DNA from: Platycnemis pennipes
Lineage: Eukaryota; Arthropoda; Insecta; Odonata; Platycnemididae
Assembly (NCBI GenBank): GCA_933228895.1
Contig: OW121855.1
Location: 36,098,698-36,162,697, forward strand
Reading direction: 5' to 3'
Length of the DNA stretch: 64,000 bases
Part shown: positions 34,901-44,959 of the stretch, piece by piece
Layout of the letters: each line of letters begins with the position of its first letter
How positions within the stretch are numbered: position 1 is the stretch's first letter
Translations under genes and position numbers: made by a program
The notes under the pieces: model-generated
What the model was told of the DNA's origin: nothing
Databases searched by the model: none
What the model saw: the letters and a program-made list of their open reading frames with translations, nothing else

Positions 34901-35235
34901 TAATTTCGGAGTTCCAACTATACTATATTATCCACACCTCTGAATGACATTCTCGTATACGAGTATCACTATAGTGATGAAAGAAATGAGTATCGTCTTC
35001 GTCATAATTTATCAAGATTTGCGATTGAAATAAGACTCAACTTACCAAGTGATCCTCCGATGAAATCAATTATAGCATCTTTGACGTTGCCTTTGCTAGA
35101 TTCGTCATTCTTAAATGAATTTTCAAGTTTTACTTCAGTATCCAGATCGGCCATGATAGCATTTGAGGTAATTTCTGAGTGAGAAGCCACGCTCACGACA
35201 CTTTTCGAAGTTTCTTCAGCAGACACGTTCATCAT
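19789..35235 (-). CDS. SLC25A15: Mitochondrial ornithine carrier (SLC25A15/ORNT1-like), complete gene
   Basis: Six exons (35235-35046, 30441-30197, 26685-26470, 24052-23872, 22350-22201, 19907-19789) join in phase to 1101 bp, 366 residues plus stop. The product is an inner-membrane carrier with three repeats, each with the family signature: [20 protein letters not shown] and [10 protein letters not shown]. The [11 protein letters not shown] and AENSVLF segments point to the ornithine/citrulline carrier, which exchanges urea-cycle amino acids across the mitochondrial inner membrane. The first exon adds about 60 residues before the first repeat, longer than the vertebrate protein. A second Met 27 residues in is an alternative start. 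AATAAA lies immediately after the stop (19784-19789). The gene spans 15.4 kb and shares a 570-bp upstream region with a divergent gene. Confidence 0.9.
20555..20700 (+). mobile_element. tRNA-derived SINE head
   Basis: An A-box TGGCGTAGTGGTTAGTGCG (20568-20586) and a B-box AGTTCAAATCCC (20612-20623) are spaced as in a tRNA promoter. The surrounding fold does not make a good tRNA cloverleaf. The end is unclear and I saw no target duplication. Confidence 0.45.
20942..21489. mobile_element. Solo LTR of a gypsy-like element
   Basis: A 548-bp block begins TGTCATGTCCC and ends CTCTACA, flanked on both sides by CATT (20938-20941 and 21490-21493), a 4-bp target duplication. It contains a TATA-like TTTTATATATTGG (about 21140) and a GAATAAA poly(A) signal (about 21370), the parts of an LTR promoter and terminator. 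It is more GC-rich than the intron around it. No internal retroelement sequence remains, as expected after LTR-LTR recombination. Confidence 0.75.
22201..22350 (-). CDS. SLC25A15: Ornithine carrier exon 5
   Basis: The acceptor CCATTTCAG precedes it, phase 1 to 1. It encodes [20 protein letters not shown] and [14 protein letters not shown], the third carrier signature. Confidence 0.9.
22351..23871. other. Carrier intron 4, nothing recognised
   Basis: AT-rich intron between exons 4 and 5. Short frames such as 23237-23485 have no recognisable domain. Confidence 0.5.
23872..24052 (-). CDS. SLC25A15: Ornithine carrier exon 4
   Basis: Phase 0 to 1, donor GTGAGC. It encodes [20 protein letters not shown] and [18 protein letters not shown], matching transmembrane helix 4 of ornithine carriers ([12 protein letters not shown]). 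Too split by the intron to show as a long ORF. Confidence 0.9.
24053..26469. other. Carrier intron 3 with GC-rich block
   Basis: Mostly AT-rich. 25105-25760 is a distinct GC-rich, pyrimidine-rich block with a TATATAG motif at about 25332. It looks like an LTR or processed regulatory sequence, but I found no convincing ends. 24480-24990 resembles degraded repeat sequence. Confidence 0.35.
26470..26685 (-). CDS. SLC25A15: Ornithine carrier exon 3
   Basis: 72 codons, phase 0 to 0. It encodes [18 protein letters not shown] and the second signature [15 protein letters not shown], then an Ala/Asn-rich matrix loop ([15 protein letters not shown]) longer than in vertebrate homologues. Confidence 0.9.
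26686..30196. other. Carrier intron 2, nothing recognised
   Basis: 3.5 kb of AT-rich sequence with no domain or clear repeat ends. 29350-29960 is pyrimidine-rich and may be degraded repeat. Confidence 0.5.
30197..30441 (-). CDS. SLC25A15: Ornithine carrier exon 2
   Basis: The acceptor TATTTTTAG precedes it, phase 1 to 0, and the donor is GTCTGA. It encodes [20 protein letters not shown] and [20 protein letters not shown], the first carrier repeat with its PLDTVK signature. Confidence 0.9.
30442..31624. other. Carrier intron 1, proximal part
   Basis: No gene is seen. 30735-30810 has GATACTTCGATACTTTCGAG-type motifs similar to a patch near 19270-19370. 30870-31300 is unrecognised. Confidence 0.35.
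31625..31951 (-). pseudogene. LINE endonuclease fragment (RTE-like family)
   Basis: The - strand reads [20 protein letters not shown] and [14 protein letters not shown], the opening of the apurinic-type endonuclease in the arthropod LINEs often labelled 'craniofacial development protein 2-like'. The upstream part reads like its 5' leader. The frame loses similarity after 31640. It lies in carrier intron 1 and abuts a LINE in the opposite direction. Confidence 0.7.
31960..32800 (+). pseudogene. Jockey-like LINE reverse transcriptase fragment
   Basis: In one frame with a stop at 32265: [36 protein letters not shown], the [14 protein letters not shown] palm motif (about 32540-32580) and [15 protein letters not shown] (about 32720-32760). 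The catalytic FADD block that should follow is missing, because the sequence switches to a Penelope-like element at about 32800. Confidence 0.85.
32805..34420 (+). pseudogene. Penelope-like element, decayed (RT plus GIY-YIG)
   Basis: Pieces in several frames follow the order of a Penelope-like element. First comes an RT start at 32810-32960 ([15 protein letters not shown]). Next is [16 protein letters not shown] at about 33000-33050, where other PLEs have SLFT, then [16 protein letters not shown] (about 33270-33315), where the expected YVDD reads YVND. The GIY-YIG endonuclease begins near 33995 ([13 protein letters not shown]) with stops after it. At 33883-33936 a short inverted repeat (TTCACTTTGTA arms) interrupts the region. 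It is unlikely to be functional. Confidence 0.8.
34421..35045. other. Carrier intron 1, distal part
   Basis: No coding sequence or clear repeat was recognised. The frame at 34587-34811 (- strand) has no known domain. Confidence 0.4.
35046..35235 (-). CDS. SLC25A15: Ornithine carrier exon 1
   Basis: Two adjacent ATGs (35235, 35232) start the frame. A polar, acidic leader precedes [13 protein letters not shown], the start of transmembrane helix 1. The donor GTAAGT follows, with a phase 1 end. Confidence 0.85.
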
Positions 35236-35805
35236 GATTCTTTCTCTTGGGGCTCAGTCTCCTGCTAAAAGATTGGTCTGTGTTAAATGCTTGCCCAAAC
35301 TTCGCGTGAAATAAAAAATAACCCATCTCAAGTCATCAAATGTTTACGACCTAGCATAAGATAACATTTAATGTTCATGCGCCCCTTTAAGCCCCGAAAG
35401 AAATCCCTTAATTAGTAGGTCAATCCATTGAAAATCATAATGACCTTGTTATACATCGGCCTTGGACCTTGGTATCCGGTAATGTGTGCAGTTCTGATTT
35501 CCTGAACCCTGGATTTTTGCTGAAGCTTATGAATTAGATTCGCAGAGGGTATGGGAAAAGGTCCACGTTTTCCAGTCTTAAATCTTCCAAGGCCATCATT
35601 ATTTAGAGCCATAAAACGAAAGTCTCATAATAAGCTTTTCAATCCAGACAACCGCCGACCACAAGGTGTTGATAGGAGGGGTACGTTGACGTCACGAAAA
35701 ACAAATTGCACTCGAAATTGCGAAATTTATCCAACACAGGTCCAACATCAACATCCACCTGACTCCTGAAGTAATGAGACCAAATGTTGATATTCGACAA
35801 TTGTT
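35236..35805. promoter_or_regulatory. Shared upstream region of two divergent genes
   Basis: 570 bp separate the start codons of the ornithine carrier (- strand) and the membrane protein (+ strand). Both promoters must lie here or overlap it. No strong TATA box is seen at a fixed distance from either ATG. A TGACGTCA palindrome (35688-35695) is a perfect CRE site, bound by CREB/ATF-type factors in animals, and could serve either gene. Confidence 0.5.
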
Positions 35806-36720
35806 ATGATGCAGTGTAATATTTTAATCGTACTAATTTTGGGGCCATCCCTACTGGCTATTGCTGAAGAAAGTTTGCCTTTAAATAACTCTGGTGCTGC
35901 GCTTACGAAAATTGAGCACAATGGAACATCCTCAAATATCAGTGGAAAGATTCAATACAACTCCAGTTATACTAACATTAATTCTACGACGCCTTCATTA
36001 ATAGGTAGTATAACTGGAGTTGATACATCCATATCCGTTCCTTCGACAGAGAAGAACCCAATTCTTTCTATCAATGTGACCAAAATCAAAAAGTTGTCGG
36101 TGAAATTTCCTAATTCATCCATGGAAAATGGACAGGCCCACGACGAAAGTGAAAAGACAAATACAGTAATAACAGAAGGCGGTACCAATGTTGCAATGCT
36201 AGATTCGTCAGGAGCAAACTTCCGAGATACTCATGTTGACTCACAGAAAACTGTTGTTGCTGAAGGAGGGGTACTAGAATCGGCTGGGAAAAATATATTG
36301 TCTAGTTCTGCTATTGCTCCAGCACGTTCTGATATAGATCCACATTTGGCGATCATTGAAGGAATATCCTCAATGAATGAAGGTAAAATCATCGCTCGAA
36401 AAGGAGTGGTTCCAGACAATAACACGGTGGACTACAACGAGGAGCATAAGAGTGGCGAAATCGTCAGGAATACTTCCGACGTCAATGGTCTCTCTTCGCC
36501 GATAAGAAAACCTAAGCCTGCCATGACAGACGACGAAGATGAGTCAATCGGTGATTATATTCGGAAAATGGATTATATCATACCTATTGTCTGCACTGTC
36601 TTCTCTGTGCCTTTACTAATTGTGTTAGCCATTTATTTGTATAAAAGGGGTGCAGACCTTTGGGAAAGGCGTCATTATAATCGCATGGACTTTCTTATTG
36701 AGGGAATGTACAATGAGTGA
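35806..36720 (+). CDS. Type I single-pass membrane protein, unrecognised
   Basis: A single-exon ORF of 304 codons. Residues 1-20 (MMQCNILIVLILGPSLLAIA) form a signal peptide. The outer part to about residue 254 is rich in Ser, Thr and Asn, with many N-glycosylation sequons (NNSG, HNGTS, YNSSY, INVTK, NNTVD) and no cysteine framework, so it is probably flexible and mucin-like. One transmembrane helix follows (IIPIVCTVFSVPLLIVLAIY), then a 25-residue tail KRGADLWERRHYNRMDFLIE...YNE. The tail looks more constrained than the ectodomain and may bind a partner inside the cell. AATAAA at 36848-36853 ends the transcript. I do not recognise the family. Two ATGs are adjacent (35806, 35809); the first is used here. 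Confidence 0.8.
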   Translation: MMQCNILIVLILGPSLLAIAEESLPLNNSGAALTKIEHNGTSSNISGKIQYNSSYTNINSTTPSLIGSITGVDTSISVPSTEKNPILSINVTKIKKLSVKFPNSSMENGQAHDESEKTNTVITEGGTNVAMLDSSGANFRDTHVDSQKTVVAEGGVLESAGKNILSSSAIAPARSDIDPHLAIIEGISSMNEGKIIARKGVVPDNNTVDYNEEHKSGEIVRNTSDVNGLSSPIRKPKPAMTDDEDESIGDYIRKMDYIIPIVCTVFSVPLLIVLAIYLYKRGADLWERRHYNRMDFLIEGMYNE

Positions 36721-36847
36721 GATTCAAATAACCTTTGCATTTTGTATGGAATCTTATGTGATATTTTATAATGAGGATAATTATTTTTTAAAACCTTGTA
36801 CAGAAAGAAGCCTACAATCTTTATATTTCATAACGAGAATTATTTTC

Positions 36848-36853
36848 AATAAA
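36848..36853 (+). terminator. Poly(A) signal of the membrane protein gene
   Basis: AATAAA 128 bp after the stop codon, the nearest canonical signal on that strand. Confidence 0.6.
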
Positions 36854-36899
36854 ATTTTTAATCAATACACATTTTGTTATGACATTTGACCTGTATCTT

Positions 36900-38301
36900 A
36901 AGATTATGTAGGTAATGGACCTGCTAAAATATCAGCTGATATTAGTTGGGAGGAATGCCGTTATGGTGAAATTCGTTAATCAGAGGGGTACCTACCTAAT
37001 TAAGAACGCCTTTCATTTTTGGACTGACTTACAATTATGATTTTTCTCTTTTATATTATTAACCACTCAAAATTTGTTGGTGACTGGCTTGCAATGTTTT
37101 ACATCTCAATATCATTTAGAATCTTGGCATTTTTCCCCCTGCTGTGTAACTGGGAAACCAATCTTATCTGCACAATAAATAGTTAAGCTTTTAAGAGTAA
37201 TCTATGTTTGCTGAGGAAGGGAGCAATTGAATATTTTATCTCTAAACTGGTCTTGAACGATGTAGGTTCCCACCCATAGCAGATATTATAATACTAGAAG
37301 TTATGGCTCATACTAATGTAAAAATGGATAATATGTTTATGTTTTTACTGCTGACAAATAATTGGCAGTTTAAATTATTTAGTTTTTATATTTATTTCAA
37401 TTTTTTATTGTTCAGAAAGTTATCTTATTTTTTAAATGAGGTATTTTCTTCTTTGAGAGGGCACAAATGGTTCTATGAACCTTGTGCTTGGATTAGCATG
37501 GGTGTAATTGAAGTCACTTTGATAGGGTTACTGATTTTACATAGAGATCTAATACTAAGAGGTCAAATGATGGCAACCAGGTGGATGTTTCATGTGGTAC
37601 TTGTTGCCAAATGGTGAGGGTGATGTAATTATGAAACAGATAAGGAAGGTCCAGACAAGGTATCCAAGGTCATATGTATGGGCATTATGACTTTGAAACA
37701 TGGGCTAACATGTTGAGTGCATCTCGAATTGATAAGACCTGGCTTTGTGAGTCATGGCTGTGTGCTTTTCTGATAAAGATGGCTCACCTTGTAAGTAATG
37801 AGTAAATCATATTTGAAAATTCTCTTTACTGGTGACAAATGCTCCCATTGGCTCCTGCACTCAATGTGTTAATGAGGAATTTTCATTGTATGAGATGATA
37901 GCAGGACATATTTTAAGTAATTTACTGACAATATTTTGAAAGGATAGTGGTGGTGGAAGAGGTAAATCGTGTATTTCATCTGGTAGAGATGAAGACATTC
38001 ACCAAATTAATTATGAATTTAGTCAATCAAGGATCTTCTAAATGCCTAAGCTTACTATCATTATTTTTTCAAATGTATATGGGAGAACAATTCTTGCCAT
38101 TCTTAGAATTTTGTCTGATATTCCAAACGCTCATCTCAATTTGGAAATTAAGTCATTAGGATGGGTGTTGTAGATAGTGCTCTTCTAGAAGGATTTACAC
38201 TAGCGATAACTATAGCAATAACAAGAAAGAAGGGTTCATATCCACACCACATGCTTAGAGGCCTAATGGGGTAAGAGTTAGATGACATGCATAATTAGCT
38301 T
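36900..38301. other. Intergenic stretch, nothing recognised
   Basis: AT-rich. Frames such as 37303-37617 show hydrophobic composition but no domain or start context, and I do not call them genes. Confidence 0.45.
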
Positions 38302-38869
38302 GAGGAAATAATAGAATGTATTTTCGCAAGCCAACTCTTAACACTAGAACACCCAGACTCCAGCACCTCCCTCGAAAACCCTATGTGCAAAATGGCTCAT
38401 GACAAAACTGCATGGTGTTCTTCATGCAATGTTTGCTTTATGTGTCTAAATGGATAACTACAAGTTATATTTTATAACAGAAAGACATCTGAGGAAATAA
38501 TAGAATGTATTTTTGCAAGCCAACTTAACACTAGAACACCCAGACTCCAGCACCTCCCTCGAAAACCCTATGTGCAAAATGGCTCATGACAAAACTGCAT
38601 CGTGTTCTTCATGCAATGTTTGCTTTATGTGTCTAAATGGATAACCATAAGTTATACTTTATAACAGAAAGACATCTGAGGAAATAATAGAATGTATTTT
38701 TGTAAGCCAACTCTTAACACTAGAACACCCAGACTCCAGCACCTCCCTCGAAAGCCCTATGTGCCAAAAATTGCTTATGGCAAAACTGCATCGTGTTCTT
38801 CATGCAACGTTTGCTTTATGTGTCTAAATGGTTAACCATAAGTTATAATTTATGACAGAAAGACATCTG
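38302..38869. repeat. Three-copy tandem repeat of ~188 bp
   Basis: Copies start at 38302, 38491 and 38678 (GAGGAAATAATAGAATGTAT) with periods of 189 and 187 bp. Each holds AACACTAGAACACCCAGACT and TGCTTTATGTGTCTAAATGG. The first two are most alike. The array ends after AAAGACATCT at about 38867. Confidence 0.92.
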
Positions 38870-38996
38870 TGCATTTTATGTATTTGTTTTTATTTTTTAA
38901 AATTAATTTTTAAAAACTGCAATGGCTCACGTAAAGGGCTATGAAGACATTTTTCATTGCTGAAGGAAATTTTAAATGAATAAGTAGCCTTTGTGA

Positions 38997-39260
38997 GGGG
39001 GTTGTGGTGGCCTAGTGGGTAGAGCACTGAGCTACTGACCGGAGGATCCTGGGTTCCTGGGCAAGAGCCTTTTTGGACACCCCCATCTAAAATCCTCGGG
39101 ATTCGATTTTATGCGTGTCAGGACTTCGTAGGAAATCACAGGTGGCCCAGGGAAAGGAACTGGCCCCCCTACCCTGAATGTGTGAATTTCACATGCACAC
39201 GGTGAGCTCTACTCTCACCTATCAAAACCAACCTTCAGGTTGAATCACTGAGTGACAGTG
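38997..39260 (+). mobile_element. tRNA-derived SINE with 11-bp target duplication
   Basis: A 264-bp element starts with GGGGTTGTGGTGGCCTAGTGGG, a tRNA-like A-box, followed by a weak B-box. A tRNA-unrelated body and a GAGTGACAGTG tail follow. The direct repeat AGCCTTTGTGA flanks it exactly (38986-38996 and 39261-39271), which shows target-primed insertion. The head differs from the SINEs at 20555 and 54098. Confidence 0.8.
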
Positions 39261-39271
39261 AGCCTTTGTGA

Positions 39272-42200
39272 ACAAATAGAAGATTGTGTGGCAATGTTTA
39301 ATGTTTAAAAAGATTATAGTTTGTTGATTTTAGGTTAATATTCAATGGAGTATGCTGTTCATCTTTACCGCATATGCAACACACGTATAATGCACATTGC
39401 ATGCATTGCTTGTAAACTGGTTCACTGAATTTTGTCTGTATATTACGGACTTTTCCCTTCTGATTTAGTTTTTCAAAATCTGGCTATGGCATCTTTTATT
39501 TTTTGTTGCAGGATCTAGTTTTTGTAATGGCTCTTTACCTTAGCATGAGGCATTGTTCTAAATCTGTTCAGCCTGTGACTGGATATAAGCTTTTCAGTGA
39601 TTTTCAAGAAATAGTCTTTCCTACCTTTTCTCTTGTATGTGCACTCTTTGTACAGAATCTACATTAATTATTAAAGAATGCCCGAGGCTTTTGGGCTACA
39701 AGGTTGACTCCATACTTAGTTTCATTTTATGTCATTACAGTTTCAAACTTCCTTTTCGCTACTTCCTATTTCAACATGTCGCTGGTATCGGGTTATAATT
39801 AGTACACTCCTGTGCTGCTTCCCTTCATAAATAGTAGTAGTCATATTGTGACATTTGAGAACAGTGATACTACACAAAATGCAAAGCTATATTTTACATC
39901 TTGCCTCACGTCCTTCTGAGTAGCAATAATGATGGTATAGGTATGCTCTTGTTTGACATTTTTACATAATGACATACATGTAAAGGATTTGCTGTTGAAT
40001 ACATTTCACCCGTTGCTTATTTACAGATGTAGAAGCATCACTACATCATAGTGAGCCAGTCGCTCATGATAAGATCTCAGATCATCTTTACTCAAGTAGG
40101 AAAATACTTATAACATAGGTACACTTCGAATGGTTATCAACAAGCATCAGAAATTGCTGTTCATATTTGTCTTATTTCCACATAAATTGTGTGAATCAAG
40201 AGCTGCATTTTGACAAAAGAAATGCTTGTCAACGGTCAAGAACGTTCAATGTTCTTGACAAGGGCACTTGACAGCACTTAGCACATCTTTCCATTAGAAA
40301 TATAAATTCATTCCTAACTTTCAAGATACATTAAAACTTGTCTTCCTGTAGTAGGTATCTTGAATTGTGTGGCTCTAATACCAAATTTCAAGTTTCAAAG
40401 ATTCTTTGTGAATCTATGGTGAACCAAAAAATACTTGAAAAACTGTGTACCCCAGCCATTCTACCACTTCAAATGAGCAGCTGCCTCTTTAGCTCTCACT
40501 GTACCAAGCACATGAATTACTTATCTCTAAACATCCATCTAATTCCTCTTGTGATCCTCCAATTTGCATCCCTACACTTCAAACTTGCCTCAGTTTTTCT
40601 ACATGATTGCAAGTGTTTCAGGAATTGGAAGCCTCGCAGAGCTTGAATGAGATTTATCCACAAAGTGCCTATTGGCATTAGGGAAAGGGTCTGACCTACA
40701 TATTAAATAATATATAAATACTATATATTAATCAAATAATTAATAAATAACTATACCTTCAGGCTCGCAACGGTTTAAACTGAAACATATGCATCTTTTA
40801 ATGCAACAAAATTTGTGCCAAAAATGGCACATCAGGCATTCAGGGTAGTGTAATTTTTAAACAAAATAAAAAGACCAAAATAAAATGTTTGTGTAAGCTT
40901 AATAATCCCCATAATTGATGAAAACCCATGGGAGCAAAATGTTTTAGGACAAAAAAACAACCCCCCACCACAGTTTGAAAATTAGATATGAGCCACAAAT
41001 GGCACATTGAGCTTTATAGTGTTTAATATCATGAGTAAGATCAGTGCAAGAATGATGTGGTGGGCAAAGAGGGTTAGGAGTGAAGGTAATAAAATATGTA
41101 CTAGGAAAGAGGAATGACTTGAGACAAGAAATTGGTTTTGTTCTGAAAACAGCATTATAATCACAAGCACTGTCTATAAATACCATAAAAGGGTATTAGT
41201 GCTCATGATACATACGGGGGAAAATGGAAGATGAAACTTTTTTAAGGATTAAGAAAAAGAGTATATAGTTTGTTGTGTTTCAAGTGATTCTAATACTCAT
41301 TGCTACTTTTAGTAATGGAATGTAACATTTAAAAGTATATATATATATGGGCAGGAGGTTGAAAAAGTGATATTTAGTGGAGTAAGTAGCTTTAATTTGC
41401 ATCAAGAAGGAATGAATCCCAGGAGCTATGGGTGGACTGTAAAGTGGGAATGGTTGCTGCACCAGTGAAGTCAGTGGGATTAGTGGAAGATCAAACTTTA
41501 ATCAGTCAATGTTCCGAGAGTGTTCTGTCCATAATAAACTTACACATGATCATGAATCTTTCTACCATGGTCTTTCTGTGGGACTCCATTACGTGAACTT
41601 ATCCAGAAGCAAATTACTGGAAGCAGGTAAGTAACCTATGATAGAAATTTTTAAAAACTCTTATGAACCTTAATGAATGAATTATATGAATGATTAAGTA
41701 TATCTTGAATGAATATACTTAATCTATTTGCTGAAGGTTACTTTTTCTGATAATTAAATGGCTGTAATAGAAAAAACACTGTTTTCTATTAATTTACGTG
41801 TAAGTTCCGTGTAATTTCTGTGTAAGTAAATATAAAAGACGGCTTAGTAAAAGTCAACATAAGTGCTGCAAAACTGATAATTAGACATTATGACATAGTT
41901 AAAATATATATTGTGATATAACCTTGTCTCATTCCTGAAGAGTAAATAAACAGAAAATGGATACATGCATAATCAGTCCAGACTACTGACATTTTTTGTC
42001 ATCATATGTTCCTTTGTCATAACATCATATATCACCATGGTTGATAGCAATCTGCTAGTTATCCATCTCATAAATAAAAGAAGAATCCAAGTATTAAAAA
42101 TAATTTATTGCCTAATAAGACTGATATTATCCAGTAAAATAATTTTATTAAGGTCGCAACCTAAGGTTATGGAGGCATGTCTCTTTTTTAAGTTTGTATC

Positions 42201-42296
42201 TAATAATTAGGTAGGTACCTAATAAAGGTCACAAATTAAAAATGCAGCCATCTGTTAATTGTCATAACATACTGAGGCTGTTACATACCATGTTAC
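39272..42296. other. Intergenic stretch, nothing recognised
   Basis: No gene is supported. The frame 40338-40646 is open for 102 codons but has no known domain. A short (AT)n run lies near 41335-41348. Confidence 0.45.
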
Positions 42297-44060
42297 CGGT
42301 TGCCCTATCGTCTCTTCCTGCAACTCTCCTACTGAACACATTTCTGCCTTAGTAGATTTCTAACTCCAACCTTTTGTCCATTCCCTTCCTTCTTACATTA
42401 AAGACACGATTTCGTTTTGAAACTAAATTCCGTTTCCCTCCCTCCTGATAAACCCATCATCATGGCCACCATAGACATTACTTCGCTCTACACATCCATA
42501 CCACATTCAGAGGGTCTTGCTGCTCTGTGCCACTACCTCTCCCGGCGTCCCACAAATCAAATGCCTAGCACTGAATTTCTTCTGGATCTCTTCCACTTCA
42601 TCCTCACACACAATGTCTTTTCATTTGACAACAAACATTATCTCCAGGAGACCGGCTGCGCCATGGGAAGTAGGTTTAATCCCTCCTAAGCCAACCTTTT
42701 TCTAGGCCTCTTTGAAGATAAATTCTTGACTGACTACCCTCTCAAACCCCTCCTTTGGCTCAGATACATTGATGATATTTTCCTCCTCTGGACCCACGAC
42801 ACCAACTCCTTTAACACTTTTGTTTCCTCCCTGAATTCTTCAGCCTCTGTCTCCTTTGCTTCTTCCTTTTCCAGTTCCAACATCACTTTCTTGGACTTAG
42901 ACATCTCCCTTTCTGACAGTAAAGTCAAAACCTCGGTACATATTAAAGCCACCAACAAGCAACAATACCTTCACCACAGTAGCTGCCACCCACCCTACAC
43001 CAAACGCTCCATCCCCTATTCTCTTTCCATCCGCGGACATAGGATCTGCAACAATCCTGATGACTTGCACATATACCTTTCTAATCTACACTCCTCCCTT
43101 CTCTGTCATGGGTACCAAGAAAACCTTCTCCAAAAAAGAATTTTAAAAAAACCATACACCCCACAACAATCTCACATCAAACAACACAATTCCCCTTCTC
43201 TACTCACTACCTACTTCCCTGGCGCACATTCCTTACAACGAGTCCTACAAGATCTTTTCCCTATTCTTTCAGACCACAATTCCACTTCAAAACTTTTCCC
43301 AAAATGTCCCCGCATTACATACAAAAGGCCGCCTAATTTAAGCTATATTTTCAAATTTACCCGCCCGCTTCTCAAATCCCTGCCATACTCCACACTCTCC
43401 TCTCCATGCCGTCCGAGATGCAAGACTTGCCCTATATTCTCTTCTCCTCCTGCCTCTTTCCTTCCCACACTCAGGTCTCTGCCAATTTTTCCTTCATCTA
43501 CTTGTGTTTCCACCAACATCATCTACCTCCTCCAATGCAATTTCTGTCCTGCCCTTTATGTAGGACAATGCACCACCCCTCTTAACATCAGAATCAACAA
43601 TCACCTGTGCTCCATCATCCCCCCACTCATCCCTACCAGTATCTAAACACGCGTCCTTTCACGACGTGCTTTTCAATCCATGTATCAATTATTCTGTTAT
43701 TGCCTCCCTCCCCCCTCAGATTCCGCCATCAACCTGACACCCTTGAGCTTACTTGCTTGCTTCTCAAGGCGTGCACTCCCCCTGGGCTCAATGTGTCCTT
43801 TTAACCGACACTTGTACTCATTGTTACAACAATGTGTCCTCACCACTTCCCCTCCCTGCTTCTTCTTTTTTCCCGTCCATTCCCCTTCCACTCCTAAATA
43901 CCCTGTCCCCACACAGCTCTCTCAGTTTTTCCCTCTGGTTGAGAAAGACAGCAACGCTGTTCGAAAGCTCCCATTTATTATTCGTGTGTGAGTGTCCTTT
44001 TTTGTTTTCTATGTTTTTTATGTCATCGCAACTAGTGACTATTATGCATAGATATCCCGA
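42297..44060 (+). pseudogene. Penelope-like element 2, long RT and GIY-YIG ORF
   Basis: From 42297 one frame, with a few stops, reads PIVSSCNSPTEHISALVDF, MATIDITSLYTSIPHSEG and ETGCAMGSRFNPS, then after TAA at 42687-42689 a 306-codon ORF (42726-43646) with LRYIDDIFLLWTHD, the RT catalytic motif, and ITFLDLDIS. A C-x3-C-x2-C linker follows (CRPRCKTCPIF). Next is NIIYLLQCNFCPALYVGQCT, a GIY-YIG nuclease, continued in other frames to about 43805. The tail 43930-43990 has a GACAGCAACGCTGTTCGAAAGC hairpin-like end. This copy is less damaged than the one at 32805 and comes from a different family. Confidence 0.85.
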
Positions 44061-44099
44061 CTAACTACTGAAAAACAAAATTCTTCCATCTTCCTCCCA

Positions 44100-44490
44100 G
44101 TACACCTCCCGCGAAAAAACATCAACACCAGCTGCCCTTAACCTCTGTACCACTTTCTTTCCAAAGGCCTACAAATTAAAGGCAATCTTCAAAAACCTCT
44201 TTCCCATCCTTAAAGGTAATGATAAGACATCCTCCCTTTTGCCACAATGCCCCTCAGTATTCTACAAACAACCCATCAATCTAAGAGATATCCTCAAATC
44301 CACTAACCCTTTGGTATGCCCCGTCCAGAACACTGTCCATCGCCTTTCGCCCTGCAACCGCCCACGCTGTAAAACTTGCCCACTAATCAACAATTACCTC
44401 CAGCACCACAATCACAGGCACCCAACCACCTCCCGTCGACTCTGCTTCCCGGCCAATTGCTTGTCAAAAAATGTAGTATATATGCTCTAG
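44100..44490 (+). pseudogene. Penelope-like element 3, linker fragment
   Basis: Reads FKNLFPILKGNDKTSSLLPQ, then ILKSTNPLVCP, CNRPRCKTCPLI and NCLSKNVVYML, the region between RT and GIY-YIG in a Penelope-like element. It matches the layout of element 2 but differs widely in residues, so it is a separate family in the same orientation, cut off as GIY-YIG begins. Confidence 0.75.
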
Positions 44491-44949
44491 ATATAGAGGT
44501 TAGCTGCGAGATAAGCGAGTTTACTCATCAAATAAGCAGTCATGGACAAAAAGGGGCAGCACTCCGAGGTGGTATTGGTCTATCATTGGGTAAGATAGGC
44601 CTTTAAATGATAAAGAAACCTAAGAAGATGCTGTGACTTGGCGATGGGAGGGTGCCAACAATTATGCTTCCTAGCACAGGGAGGGAGGGCAGCAGCTCTT
44701 CTTCACATGAGTGAAGGTGGAGACCACAGTGGTCGGTACAGCGACACTCATTTCACTACAGGCTTGGTTACACTTACTTTAATGGCTGTGGTACTGCGAT
44801 GTGGAAGGCAAGGGGAAATGATGATGATGAGATGAAGAAAAGAATTTTGCCATGGTTTTATCTGAAGAGGCATATGCAGGAAAAGGGTTTCTTCTGATAA
44901 TTATTAAATATTTGGGTAGAACTAATCCTTTTCAAAAATACGTTTTCAG
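44491..44949. other. Intergenic stretch
   Basis: Moderately GC-rich and unrecognised. It ends in a short ATGATGATGATGAGATG run at about 44819-44835, which can be a LINE 3' tail. Confidence 0.35.
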
Positions 44950-44959
44950 ATGAAGTACT

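Noticed and set aside
37303..37617. 104-codon hydrophobic frame
   Set aside because: AT-rich sequence yields Phe/Leu-rich frames by chance. No domain, splice context or polyadenylation support.
38302..38869. CRISPR-like repeat array
   Set aside because: Units are 188 bp head to tail with no spacers, and the genome is eukaryotic.
40338..40646. 102-codon open frame
   Set aside because: No recognisable motif and no exon borders. Open frames of this size are expected by chance over 64 kb.
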